Below are positions 1 to 8,913 of a stretch of DNA of 64,000 bases, piece by piece. The translations under genes and the position numbers were made by a program. How positions within the stretch are numbered: position 1 is the stretch's first letter; each line of letters starts with the position of its first letter. The DNA comes from an uncultured cyanobacterium. GTDB lineage: Bacteria > Cyanobacteriota > Cyanobacteriia > PCC-6307 > Cyanobiaceae. The DNA is taken from contig CAIZQU010000081.1 of assembly GCA_903935205.1 (NCBI GenBank), positions 1 through 64,000 on the forward strand, given 5' to 3'. Below the pieces are notes generated by a model that was not told where the DNA came from, did no database searches, and was given only the letters and a program-made list of their open reading frames with translations.

Positions 1-195
1 ACCATCCCGCAGCAGCAGCCCATACACCGCCCAGGTGGCGATGCCGACGGTGAGCAGGCCATAGGTCCGCAGTGAAATGCCGCTGACATCAGCTCCTTGC
101 AGGGTTTTGAACGCCTGGGGAAAGAAGCTGGCCGTGGTGAGGATGGCGGCCCCATAACCCAGGATTGAGACGGGAGATCCTGCTGGAGGTGCCAT
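1..195 (-). CDS. SemiSWEET / MtN3-saliva family transporter, partial (runs off left edge)
   Basis: Reverse complement from ATG at 195 reads MAPPAGSPVSILGYGAAILTTASFFPQAFKTLQGADVSGISLRTYGLLTVGIATWAVYGLLLRDG, with SemiSWEET-like spacing (GY.A..LTT.SF.PQ..K.....D.SGIS...Y). No stop before the window edge. Confidence 0.8.
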   Translation of the reverse strand, partial: MAPPAGSPVSILGYGAAILTTASFFPQAFKTLQGADVSGISLRTYGLLTVGIATWAVYGLLLRDG

Positions 196-302
196 GGCTG
201 CCGCAGACCGATGGCTCCAGCTTGCAGCAGCAGGCAGCGGCAACCTGGCGCCGGAGTGGATCGGCGGGCCAAGATCTGAACAATCACCACCTTTCCACGG
301 CC

Positions 303-860
303 ATGCGCCCCCCCCTCGACCCCCGGGCCATGGAGGAGAACGACAGCCCGGGAAGGCCTCCTCGGGCGTTGATGCTCCCCCCCGATCGGCCACCGCTGCC
401 GATGGGTTTTGTCGCCCCCCCGGGCACTCCCCCGTGGCTGTCGTGGCTGCAGGTGGGTCTGACGACGATGCTGGCGGTTCTGTTGGCGGTGAGCCTGGTG
501 CGCAGCCGGGAGCAGAGCATCGAGACCCAGCGCCTTCGGCAGCGCATCAGGCTGCTGGAGGCCAACCGAAGTTTTGATCGCAGCGCGGCCCAGGACGAGC
601 AGATCCAATCGGTGATCGGCAGGGTGCAGACCCTTGAGGAGGTGGTTTCCCGCCGCCTGCAGGCTTCAGAGCGGGAACGGCAGCGGTTGGAGCAGCAGCT
701 CCTCGAGCTTCACACCAACCCCAGGCCCGGGCGCCTCAGCCCTGGCATCGCTCCCCAGGTGCCGCTGCCGGCGCCCTCAGCCTCGCCGCAACCCCAGGGT
801 GCCCCCAAGCCCTCGGCCATCAACACGATGCCGTTGCGCCCGCCACAGCAACTCCCGTGA
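303..860 (+). CDS. Hypothetical single-TM protein with coiled-coil and Pro-rich C-terminus
   Basis: ORF from ATG 303: hydrophobic segment WLSWLQVGLTTMLAVLLAVSLV, then Arg/Gln/Glu-rich coiled-coil-like region. Confidence 0.6.
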   Translation: MRPPLDPRAMEENDSPGRPPRALMLPPDRPPLPMGFVAPPGTPPWLSWLQVGLTTMLAVLLAVSLVRSREQSIETQRLRQRIRLLEANRSFDRSAAQDEQIQSVIGRVQTLEEVVSRRLQASERERQRLEQQLLELHTNPRPGRLSPGIAPQVPLPAPSASPQPQGAPKPSAINTMPLRPPQQLP

Positions 861-1227
861 GCGGCGGACGGCCTGGGGGTGCGGCGTCAGGATCGGCGGC
901 GCCACTTGGATCTGACGGACGGGCAGTTCTCCATCGGATCGCGGCCCCTGGCGGAGCGCAATGACGGGGAGGGTTCACGGTTGACCGCAGGAATCGATGC
1001 CGAACCTCTCTGGACCTTTCTGCCGCATGGCGTTGTGTCTTGCCGGGCTTGATTCCTCTGGATCCTCTGGATCCTCTGGACCAACAGGATCGGGACCTCT
1101 GGCTCGCCTTTCCAATCCGGAGCTGGAGGACGCAACAAACTCCAGGCAAGGTGGTGCTGGACGCTGGGCGTTAAATGCTCAGAATAACGCCATGATCTGC
1201 TCCTGAACCTTGAATCGCAAGGCGGGT

Positions 1228-2100
1228 TCAGCCCTTCACCGCATCGGCGGTGGCGCTGGGCAGGATGTAGCGCTGCAACGCGATAAACAACAGCAGCACA
1301 GGCAGAATTGATACCACCGAACCCGCCGCCACCAGGCGCCAATCGAGGGAGAAGCTGCTGGCCAGTTGTTGAAGACCGATCGGTAGGGTGTAGAGGGAAG
1401 GATCATCGATGATGATCAGCGGCCAGAGAAAATCACTCCAGGTGCCGATGAACACAAACGTCGCCAGCGTGATCAGATCAGCCCGAGCCGCTGGCACCAT
1501 CACGTTCCACCACTCCCCCACTGGCGTGCAGCCATCGATGCGGGCAGCCTCCTCCAGTTCCACCGGCACCGCCAGGAAGCTCTGACGCAGCAGAAAGATG
1601 CCGAAGGCGGTGGCGGCCTGGGGCAGGATCAAGGCCCAGAGGCTGTTACGCAGGCCGATCTGCACCATCAGCAGATACAGCGGGATCATCACCACCTGAA
1701 AGGGAATCAGGATTGTGGCCACCACCACCGCCAACACCGGGCCCCGCCCCCGGAAGCGCAACCTGGCCAGGGGATAGGCGGCCAGGGAACAGAAAAGAAG
1801 GTTGGCCAGCACCGCCAGAGCGCTGACGATGGCGCTGTTGCGCAGGTAGGTCGCCATCGGCTGGGAGGCGAACAACTGGCGGTAGGCCGCCAGTCCTGGT
1901 TGCCGCGGCAACAGGTCCGGCGGACTGGTGAAGATGTTCTCGCTGGGGCCCTTGAGCGAGGTGCTCACCAGCCAGAGCAAGGGAAGCAACACCGCCAGGG
2001 CCAGCAGCAGCAGCAGGGCCAGCTGCAGGGCGATGGCGAGCCGGGATCGGCGCAGGCCGCTGGCGCGCATGGGGGGCAGGGGGCGGACGGGCTGGATCAT
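1228..2100 (-). CDS. Carbohydrate ABC transporter permease, MalG/UgpE type
   Basis: Multi-TM; EAA-loop motif ELEEAARIDGCTPVGEWWNVMVPAARADL; starts MIQPVRPLPPMRASG (ORF open to 2139). Confidence 0.88.
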   Translation of the reverse strand: MIQPVRPLPPMRASGLRRSRLAIALQLALLLLLALAVLLPLLWLVSTSLKGPSENIFTSPPDLLPRQPGLAAYRQLFASQPMATYLRNSAIVSALAVLANLLFCSLAAYPLARLRFRGRGPVLAVVVATILIPFQVVMIPLYLLMVQIGLRNSLWALILPQAATAFGIFLLRQSFLAVPVELEEAARIDGCTPVGEWWNVMVPAARADLITLATFVFIGTWSDFLWPLIIIDDPSLYTLPIGLQQLASSFSLDWRLVAAGSVVSILPVLLLFIALQRYILPSATADAVKG

Positions 2101-2179
2101 CGCGCGCTCCCCGCAGGGAGAGGAACAGCGCAGGCCCAACCCTGCCGAGCCGCCAGCGGCCTGTCAGCCAGAGCCCTTG

Positions 2180-2839
2180 TCAGGGCGTTTTGTAGGGGAG
2201 CGAGGAGTGGTGCAGCACGATGCGGATCTGACCATCAGGCTCCCGCAGAAAGCCCCAGGTCTTGTCGACCGTGGTCAGCTTGCCGCTGCTGTCGATGAGG
2301 TCGACGTTTCCCATGGTGATCGCGAACTGACCGTGCCGCTGGATCACCTGGTTGCGCACGTTGCAGCTGGTCCAGGGCTTGATCGCGAAACCCTTGTCCA
2401 GCGGGTAGGCGGGATCACCGCCAACGAAATAGGCCAGGGCCCCAGCCTTGGTGGGCCGGAAGGTCTGCGTGCCACTGGTGAGGGTCGGTTTGAAGGCCAC
2501 AGCCCCGTACGCATAGCCATAGGCCTGATCGAGGGCGCTGATCGCGGCGGCTCGCGCAGCCTTGTCACCATTGCTGCGATAGGCCCTGCTGATACCCAGC
2601 AGGGCGTTGCACCAGCCGAGCTGGGCCTCGATGACCTCCGCCTCGCTCAGGGTGGTGTCCATCCGCTGCACCGTATCGGCAGCGGGGACCGGGTTTTGGA
2701 CCGACCGCGGAGCGGAGGTTGGAGCCTGGGTGGGGGCCGCCGTGGGCAGGGGGGTGCTGATCGCAGGCGGACTGGCCAGGGCGCAGAGCCCAAGGGTCAG
2801 GAGGGCAGAGAGCCGCCGAGGGCTGGAAGACCGGGTCAT
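2180..2839 (-). CDS. Secreted hypothetical protein
   Basis: MTRSSSPRRLSALLTLGLCALASPPAIS signal peptide; mature domain ending DKTWGFLREPDGQIRIVLHHSSLPYKTP. Confidence 0.65.
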   Translation of the reverse strand: MTRSSSPRRLSALLTLGLCALASPPAISTPLPTAAPTQAPTSAPRSVQNPVPAADTVQRMDTTLSEAEVIEAQLGWCNALLGISRAYRSNGDKAARAAAISALDQAYGYAYGAVAFKPTLTSGTQTFRPTKAGALAYFVGGDPAYPLDKGFAIKPWTSCNVRNQVIQRHGQFAITMGNVDLIDSSGKLTTVDKTWGFLREPDGQIRIVLHHSSLPYKTP

Positions 2840-2940
2840 CGGGCACGGCAGGAGAGGGCGGCGGGAGTGTAAAAAGATTTCAGACCGTCTGGGCCTGGAT
2901 CCGGCGATTCCAGGCGGCCAGGAGCGGACTCGATCACCTT

Positions 2941-3807
2941 CTATCGCCCGTTCTGTTCGAGGACATCGAGGGCCACCGGCCCCCAGGGGCTGCCCTCTGG
3001 CGTTGCCGCCGCATCCACGAGCTGAAACCAATGGCAGAGAGGCCCCTGCCCGTGACCGATGGCCAGCGATCGCCGCAGGCCCCCCTCCACGAAGCGCTTG
3101 GCCTGCGCCACCGCCTCCTGCAGCGCCAGACCTCGAGCCCTGCCGGCCGTGATCGCCGCCCCCAGGGTGCAACCACTGCCGTGGGTGTGGGGGGTGGCTA
3201 TCGGGGTGTGGCGCAGCCAGCGCCCAGGCTCGCTGCCGCTGAGCAGGTAATCCCAACCCCGCAGCTCCGCCAGCCCACCCCCCTTGATCAGCACCGCCGC
3301 CGGTCCCATCGCCAGCAACCGTTCCGCCGCCCTCTCCACCCCAGCCCGATCCTGGATCGGACAATCCGCCAGCAGCCGGGCCTCGTGCAGGTTGGGGGTG
3401 AGCAATTCAGCCTGGGGCAGCAGCTGGCTTCGATAGGCCGCAATCGCCGTTGGCTCGAGCAGCACCGCTCCGGTGCGCGAGACCATCACCGGGTCGATCA
3501 GCTTGGCCAGGGCCAGGGGGGCCAAGGCGGCGGCGGTGGCCTCGATCAGCTCCTCGTTGAGCAGCATGCCGGTCTTGACGGCGGCGACGGCCAGGTCGCT
3601 CAGCACAGCCTCGATCTGGGCGGTGAGTGACTCCGCCGGCAGGGCATCGACCCGGAGGACGCCCAGGGTGTTCTGAGCCGTGACACAGGTCAGGGCCGAA
3701 CAGCCGTGGACCCCCAGGGCGCTGAAGGTCTTGATGTCAGCCTGGATTCCGGCTCCACCACCGGAATCACTGCCACCGATGGTCAGGGCAATGGCGGTGC
3801 CGGCCAT
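2941..3807 (-). CDS. thiD: Hydroxymethylpyrimidine/phosphomethylpyrimidine kinase
   Basis: [68 protein letters not shown]. Confidence 0.93.
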   Translation of the reverse strand: MAGTAIALTIGGSDSGGGAGIQADIKTFSALGVHGCSALTCVTAQNTLGVLRVDALPAESLTAQIEAVLSDLAVAAVKTGMLLNEELIEATAAALAPLALAKLIDPVMVSRTGAVLLEPTAIAAYRSQLLPQAELLTPNLHEARLLADCPIQDRAGVERAAERLLAMGPAAVLIKGGGLAELRGWDYLLSGSEPGRWLRHTPIATPHTHGSGCTLGAAITAGRARGLALQEAVAQAKRFVEGGLRRSLAIGHGQGPLCHWFQLVDAAATPEGSPWGPVALDVLEQNGR

Positions 3808-3835
3808 GGGCTTGGGGCGCGAACGTCCCTGCCCC

Positions 3836-4276
3836 TCACTCCTGAACGGTGACCTTCTGGATGCGGCTGCCATTGCGAAGCTTCAACACCACATCCATGT
3901 CGCCGGTGTGGCCGAAGACGGTGTGCTTGCCGTCGAGATGGGGTTGGGCCGCATGGCACAGGAAAAACTGACTGCCGCCGGTGTTGCGGCCGGCATGGGC
4001 CATGGAGAGGGAGCCGGCCTGATGGCGGTTGGGGTTGATCTCGCAGGGAATGGTGTAACCGGGGCCACCGGTGCCGGCCACACCCCGGGCACCTTCGCGG
4101 CTGTTGGGGCAGCCGCCCTGGGCCATGAAGCCATCGATCACCCGGTGAAAAGCCAGACCGTCGTAAAAGCCTTCATTGGCCAGCTTGACGAAATTGGCCA
4201 CGGTCCCCGGGGCGTCGGCGTCGAAGAGTTCGAGGGTGATGGTGCCGGCATCGGTTTCCATCAGGGCCGTGGTCAT
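3836..4276 (-). CDS. Peptidyl-prolyl cis-trans isomerase (cyclophilin)
   Basis: [45 protein letters not shown]...[20 protein letters not shown]. Confidence 0.93.
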   Translation of the reverse strand: MTTALMETDAGTITLELFDADAPGTVANFVKLANEGFYDGLAFHRVIDGFMAQGGCPNSREGARGVAGTGGPGYTIPCEINPNRHQAGSLSMAHAGRNTGGSQFFLCHAAQPHLDGKHTVFGHTGDMDVVLKLRNGSRIQKVTVQE

Positions 4277-4472
4277 GGCGAGGCGTTGAACTGCGCCAAT
4301 CCTGGCAGAGGCCCCAGATCGGCCGGGTGGTCTGGCCTTCCGCGCTGCCGCCTGGACCCGCTCAGTCGGATCGTCGAGAGCCCGCGGGCGTCCATGGGCA
4401 TGGCCGCGGCGGGGTCGGTCGGTCCTGTCAAGTTCCTGCTGTAGACCAGTTGGACCTCTCCAGGCGCCGCGA

Positions 4473-5399
4473 ATGAGCACCAGCAACGCGTCCGATCTCG
4501 CCCAGGCCCGCCTCGGCGTGCTTGGCGGCAGTGGTCTCTACGCCATGGAGGGCCTTGAGGATGTGCGGGAGATCAGGGTCGAGACCCCCTACGGCAGCCC
4601 CTCGGACCAGCTGCGTCTGGGTCGGATCGGTGATCTGGAGGTTGTCTTTCTGGCCCGCCACGGCCGTCACCACGCCTTCACGCCCACGGAAGTGCCCTAC
4701 CGCGCCAACCTCTGGGCCCTGCGCTCCCTCGGCGTGCGCTGGATCCTCTCGGTTTCGGCGGTGGGGTCGCTGCAGGAGCGGTTCCGCCCCCTCGACATGG
4801 TGGTGCCGGATCAGTTCATTGACCGCACTCACCAGCGACCGCTCAGCTTTTTCGGCGAAGGCTTGGTGGCCCATGTGGGCGTGGCCGATCCTTTCTGCCC
4901 TGTTCTCAGTCGCATTCTGGCGGATGTCGGGGAGAGCCTGATGCCTGAGGGTCGCAGCCTGCACCGGGGCGGCACCTATCTCTGCATGGAGGGCCCGGCG
5001 TTCTCGACCCGGGCCGAGTCGGAGCTTTATCGCGCCTGGGGGTGTGCGGTGATCGGCATGACCAACCACACCGAGGCCCGCTTGGCCCGGGAGGCGGAGA
5101 TGGCCTACTCGACCCTGGCCATGGTCACCGACTACGACTGCTGGCACCAGGAACACGACGCCGTGACGGTGGAGATGGTGATCGCCAACCTGCGCTCCAA
5201 CGCTGACCTCGCCCAGCGGATCGTGGCCATGGCTGCCGAACGGATCGCCGTGCTCAGACCACCCAGCAGCGCCCACCAGGCCCTGCGCCATGCGCTGATG
5301 ACCCCCCAGGAGGCCGTGCCCCCCGAGACCCTGCAACGCACAGCCCTGTTCACCAGCCCCTACTGGGGGGGAACTGGGGCAGAGGTCAGCAACAGCTGA
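4473..5399 (+). CDS. mtnP: S-methyl-5'-thioadenosine phosphorylase
   Basis: [15 protein letters not shown]...[28 protein letters not shown]...[29 protein letters not shown]. Confidence 0.93.
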   Translation: MSTSNASDLAQARLGVLGGSGLYAMEGLEDVREIRVETPYGSPSDQLRLGRIGDLEVVFLARHGRHHAFTPTEVPYRANLWALRSLGVRWILSVSAVGSLQERFRPLDMVVPDQFIDRTHQRPLSFFGEGLVAHVGVADPFCPVLSRILADVGESLMPEGRSLHRGGTYLCMEGPAFSTRAESELYRAWGCAVIGMTNHTEARLAREAEMAYSTLAMVTDYDCWHQEHDAVTVEMVIANLRSNADLAQRIVAMAAERIAVLRPPSSAHQALRHALMTPQEAVPPETLQRTALFTSPYWGGTGAEVSNS

Positions 5400-5408
5400 G
5401 GCTGAGCG

Positions 5409-6377
5409 ATGGACAACCACGCCGTCAGCAGCCCGGAGCCCTGGGAGTACCGGGTGATTCATCTCAACGTCGAGCCTGGTCCGGCTCAAGCGGCTTCAGC
5501 CCCGCCTCGGGAGGCTGACGGCGCTGCTGCGGAGGAGCAGGGCGGCAGCCGCCCGGTGTTTTCTGAGGCCTTTCTCAAAAAGGAATTTCCCCGCTTCTAC
5601 GAAGCTCGGCCCGAGGCCGCGGCCACCCCTGCTCCCGGCCAGAGCGGCCAGGCCCTGCACCCGGCCCAGCAGCTTCAGAATTTTCTCAACGCCCACGGGG
5701 TTCAGGGCTGGGAGCTGATCGGTCTGTTCCCTGTGGGCAGCCTGACGATGCTGTTCTTCCGTCGCCGCCTGGGACCATCCCCCGCCCCTGGTTCCTCCGA
5801 GCCTGGTGCCAGCAGGCCAGCGGCCGAACCTCCAACGGCTTTCGCCCCAGGGCCATCCGGCGGCTCCCCAGCCCCGCCGTTGGCACCCGGGGCGCTTCTG
5901 GAGAGCCTGCAGGCCAGGCTCACCGCCCTGGAGCAGACCCTGAGGGATCGGGACGATCGCGCCACGGTTTCCCCTGCCCAGCCGGGCCGCCGCTCCGGCG
6001 AAAGCTCCAGCGGCAGGGGCGGATCGGCCGGACGATCCCCTACCCGGGCCAGCCGACCAGGCTCTGTCTCCATCGATGGGCAGGACGCGGCAAGCACCCC
6101 GCTGCCGGGAGACAAAGGCGAGGTGCTCAAGGCCGGCCAGCTGGCGCGGCTCGCGAGGGAAACGGCCCTCTCCAGCAGCGCCGCCGCCAGGGCCCTCGGC
6201 CTGCGCTCGGCCGCCAGCCTTGCCAACCACGGCGCCCGTTATGGCTATCGACCGGGCCTCTGCAAGCGAGGAACCCGGGGCTTGGTGGCCGTCTACAGCG
6301 GCCTTGGCGCGCCTGAACGGGGCGGGAAGCCTCGCCGCCTCTGGATCGTGGTGCCGGAGGAGCGGCTGAAGATGTGA
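5409..6377 (+). CDS. DUF4177-like N-terminal domain protein with disordered linker and HTH-like C-terminus
   Basis: WEYRVIHLNV...LQNFLNAHGVQGWELIGLFPVGSLTMLFFRRRL, then long P/G/S/A-rich linker, then ARETALSSSAAARALGLRSAASLANHGARYGYRPGLCKRG. Confidence 0.65.
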   Translation: MDNHAVSSPEPWEYRVIHLNVEPGPAQAASAPPREADGAAAEEQGGSRPVFSEAFLKKEFPRFYEARPEAAATPAPGQSGQALHPAQQLQNFLNAHGVQGWELIGLFPVGSLTMLFFRRRLGPSPAPGSSEPGASRPAAEPPTAFAPGPSGGSPAPPLAPGALLESLQARLTALEQTLRDRDDRATVSPAQPGRRSGESSSGRGGSAGRSPTRASRPGSVSIDGQDAASTPLPGDKGEVLKAGQLARLARETALSSSAAARALGLRSAASLANHGARYGYRPGLCKRGTRGLVAVYSGLGAPERGGKPRRLWIVVPEERLKM

Positions 6378-6512
6378 CAACCGCCGGAGCCGGGCCCGGC
6401 GGAGCCAACCCGCTGCGGCGTTCGCTGCGCAACGATCGGAGCGCCTCCCCTGATGCCGACCGTTCCAGGGAGACCGCAGGGCCAGACTCCTCTGCCCCTG
6501 GTCCGGCTGCCC

Positions 6513-7463
6513 TCAGGCGGCCGGACCAGGGGCCGCCGAACCAGGGGACGTTGCCGCCAGGGCGCGGCGCAGGGAGGGGCCATGGGCGGCCAGGTGGCGG
6601 CTGGCGCCAGCGGCGTCGAGGCCGGTGGCGTGCATCAACAGGGCCAGCTTCACCGAGCCACCGGCAGCGTTGAGCAGGGCCGCCCCTTCCTCCCGGCCCA
6701 TGCCCTGCAGATCCCGGAGGATGCGCAGAGCCCGGTCCTCGAGCTTGCTGTTGGTCACCGCCACGTCGACCATCCGGTTGCCATGCACCTTGCCCAGACG
6801 CACCATCACCCCTGTGGACAGGATGTTGAGGGCCATCTTGGTGGCGGTTCCTGCCTTCAGGCGCGTCGAACCGGTGACCAGTTCAGGCCCCGTCAGCAAG
6901 CGGATGTCGATGGCGCAGGGCATCGGCGCTTGCTCGGCGGGCACACAGGCCAGGGCGATCGCCAGGGCGCCGATGGTGCAGGCGTGGCTGAGGCCTCCAA
7001 GCACATAGGGGGTCGTGCCACCGGCGGCGATCCCCACCAGGCAGTCGGCTGGCCCGAAGCCGCGGGCCTCCAGATCGCTGCGGCCAGCATCGAAACGGTC
7101 CTCCAGTCCCTCGGAGCTGCGCAGCAGCGCCGGGGCGCCCCCGGCCAGGACCCCTTGCACGAGTTCCGGGGGCGTGCAGAAGGTGGGGGGACATTCGGCG
7201 GCATCCAGCACCCCGAGCCGGCCGGAGGTGCCGGCCCCCAGGTAGAAGAGCCGTCCGCCCCGGGACAATCGATCGGCGATCGCGTCCACGGCGGCACTGA
7301 GGGCCGGGGCCGCCGCCGCCACGGCTCGCTGGGGCTCGCGGTCGTTGTCGCAGAAGAGCTGAACCAGGGCGTCGGTATCGAGCCGATCGAGATCCTCGCT
7401 GGCCGGATTGGCCTGCTCCGTGAGCAGATGGCCGCGGTCTGCCGAGGGGTTGGAACCGTTCAT
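6513..7463 (-). CDS. murQ: N-acetylmuramic acid 6-phosphate etherase
   Basis: GRLFYLGAGTSGRLGVLDAAECPPTFCTPPELVQGVLAGG...TRLKAGTATKMALNILSTGVMVRLGKVHGNRMVDVAVTNSKLEDRA. Confidence 0.95.
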   Translation of the reverse strand: MNGSNPSADRGHLLTEQANPASEDLDRLDTDALVQLFCDNDREPQRAVAAAAPALSAAVDAIADRLSRGGRLFYLGAGTSGRLGVLDAAECPPTFCTPPELVQGVLAGGAPALLRSSEGLEDRFDAGRSDLEARGFGPADCLVGIAAGGTTPYVLGGLSHACTIGALAIALACVPAEQAPMPCAIDIRLLTGPELVTGSTRLKAGTATKMALNILSTGVMVRLGKVHGNRMVDVAVTNSKLEDRALRILRDLQGMGREEGAALLNAAGGSVKLALLMHATGLDAAGASRHLAAHGPSLRRALAATSPGSAAPGPAA

Positions 7464-7876
7464 ACCAAACCCTCCAGGCGACGGCGGAAGGCCTCCAGCT
7501 CAGGATCGGCCTCGCCCTGGTCATCCCCCGGACGGCCTCCATCGGCGGGGCTGTCGCTGCGTTCCTTCCAGTGGCTCACATCCATGTTGCGTTCAGGCGG
7601 AGCAATCAGAAGCCGTTCCTCGTCACTGCGGGGAAGGAAGCCGGCAGGAACGAAACGGGCCTCGTAGCCAGCCTCGTTGCAGAACAGCTCAATCTCCTGG
7701 CGGTCCAGGGCTTCGACGGTGGGCACGGGAAAATCCTGCGCCTCCAACAGGCCGGCGTAACGCTCAGCATCATCCGGATCTTCGAAGAGAAGCACCACGG
7801 TTCGCCCCTGAAGCTCGATCGAGTGGATGCCCTCCTGATCGCTTCCGGCGTCAAAGAGCAGCACATGCACCCGCAT
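7460..7876 (-). CDS. DUF3110 domain protein
   Basis: MRVHVLLFDAGSDQEGIHSIELQGRTVVLLFEDPDDAERYAGLLEAQDFPVPTVEALDRQEIELFC; start placed at Met 8 of the track ORF. Confidence 0.8.
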   Translation of the reverse strand: MRVHVLLFDAGSDQEGIHSIELQGRTVVLLFEDPDDAERYAGLLEAQDFPVPTVEALDRQEIELFCNEAGYEARFVPAGFLPRSDEERLLIAPPERNMDVSHWKERSDSPADGGRPGDDQGEADPELEAFRRRLEGLV

Positions 7877-7926
7877 CGGGGAGGGAATCCCGGCCATCCG
7901 CCAGCAGCAACGCTGGCGTCAGTGTG

Positions 7927-8913
7927 TCATCCAGCGCCGTCGCTGCCATCCTCCCCTTCACGCTCCTGCGCCAGCTGGCGCAGCCGCCCATACAGGGCCT
8001 CCTCCGCCTCATCGAGCCGATCCGGGACCACGATCCGCACCTCCACCAGCTGGTCGCCGCGCCGCTCTCCGCTGGCCAGGCCGCGGCCTCGTAGCCGCAG
8101 CAGCCTGCCGCTGGAGGAACCGGCGGGGATCCGCAGGCGCACATCCCCCTCAAGGGTCGGCACGATCACCTGGCAGCCCAGGGCTGCATCGGCTGGGCTG
8201 AGTTCCAGGGGATAGGTCACCCTCAGGCCATCGATCCGCAGACCCTCCGGAGTGCGCACCCGCAGCTGAAGGAAGTGGTCACCGCCGCCGGGCGTCACAC
8301 CTGCGAGGCGAAGTCGCCAGCCGTCACCCGCCAGCGGTGGGGTCGCCACCTCCACCACCAGGCCATCGGGCAGCTCCAACGCGACCTGGGACCCGTGGAG
8401 CGCCTGGTCCGGGGTCAGCGCCACCACGCTTTCGCTGTCCAGGGCGGCCACGACCGGCGGCGGGGGTGGGGGCGAGGCGGTCACACTGGCGGCGCTGCGA
8501 TTCGAAGGAGGCTCGCCGGCATTCCAGGTCCGGGGAGAGCTCTCCTCGCCATCCCCCCAGGTTGATGCGGTCTCAGGGGCGTCGGCCAGGGGGCTGCGTT
8601 CGCGGCCGAACAGCCGATCGAGGTACGTCTCGAAGCTGGGGAAGCCGGTGGCGAAGGGATCGGGGGGGGAGGACGGGGCCGTGCCGGCCTGTTCGCCGCG
8701 TTCCCAGGCGCGGCGCCGGCGGGGGTCGGAGAGGACCGCGTAGGCCTCGTTGACCTGCTTGAACCGCTCCTCAGCGATCGGATCGCTGCCGTTCAGATCG
8801 GGATGCCAGCGCCGGGCCTTCTCCCGGAATGCCCGTTTGAGGGTGGCGGCATCGGCTCCGGGTTTCAATCCCAGGATCGCCCAATAGTCGGTGCTTGACA
8901 GGGTTTCAGCCAT
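7927..8913 (-). CDS. dnaJ: DnaJ-type co-chaperone (J-domain plus C-terminal substrate-binding domain)
   Basis: DYWAILGLKPGADAATLKRAFREKARRWHPDLN (HPD motif); DnaJ C-terminal region GDVRLRIPAGSSSGRLLRLRGRG. Adjacent to and overlapping dnaK. Confidence 0.9.
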   Translation of the reverse strand: MAETLSSTDYWAILGLKPGADAATLKRAFREKARRWHPDLNGSDPIAEERFKQVNEAYAVLSDPRRRRAWERGEQAGTAPSSPPDPFATGFPSFETYLDRLFGRERSPLADAPETASTWGDGEESSPRTWNAGEPPSNRSAASVTASPPPPPPVVAALDSESVVALTPDQALHGSQVALELPDGLVVEVATPPLAGDGWRLRLAGVTPGGGDHFLQLRVRTPEGLRIDGLRVTYPLELSPADAALGCQVIVPTLEGDVRLRIPAGSSSGRLLRLRGRGLASGERRGDQLVEVRIVVPDRLDEAEEALYGRLRQLAQEREGEDGSDGAG

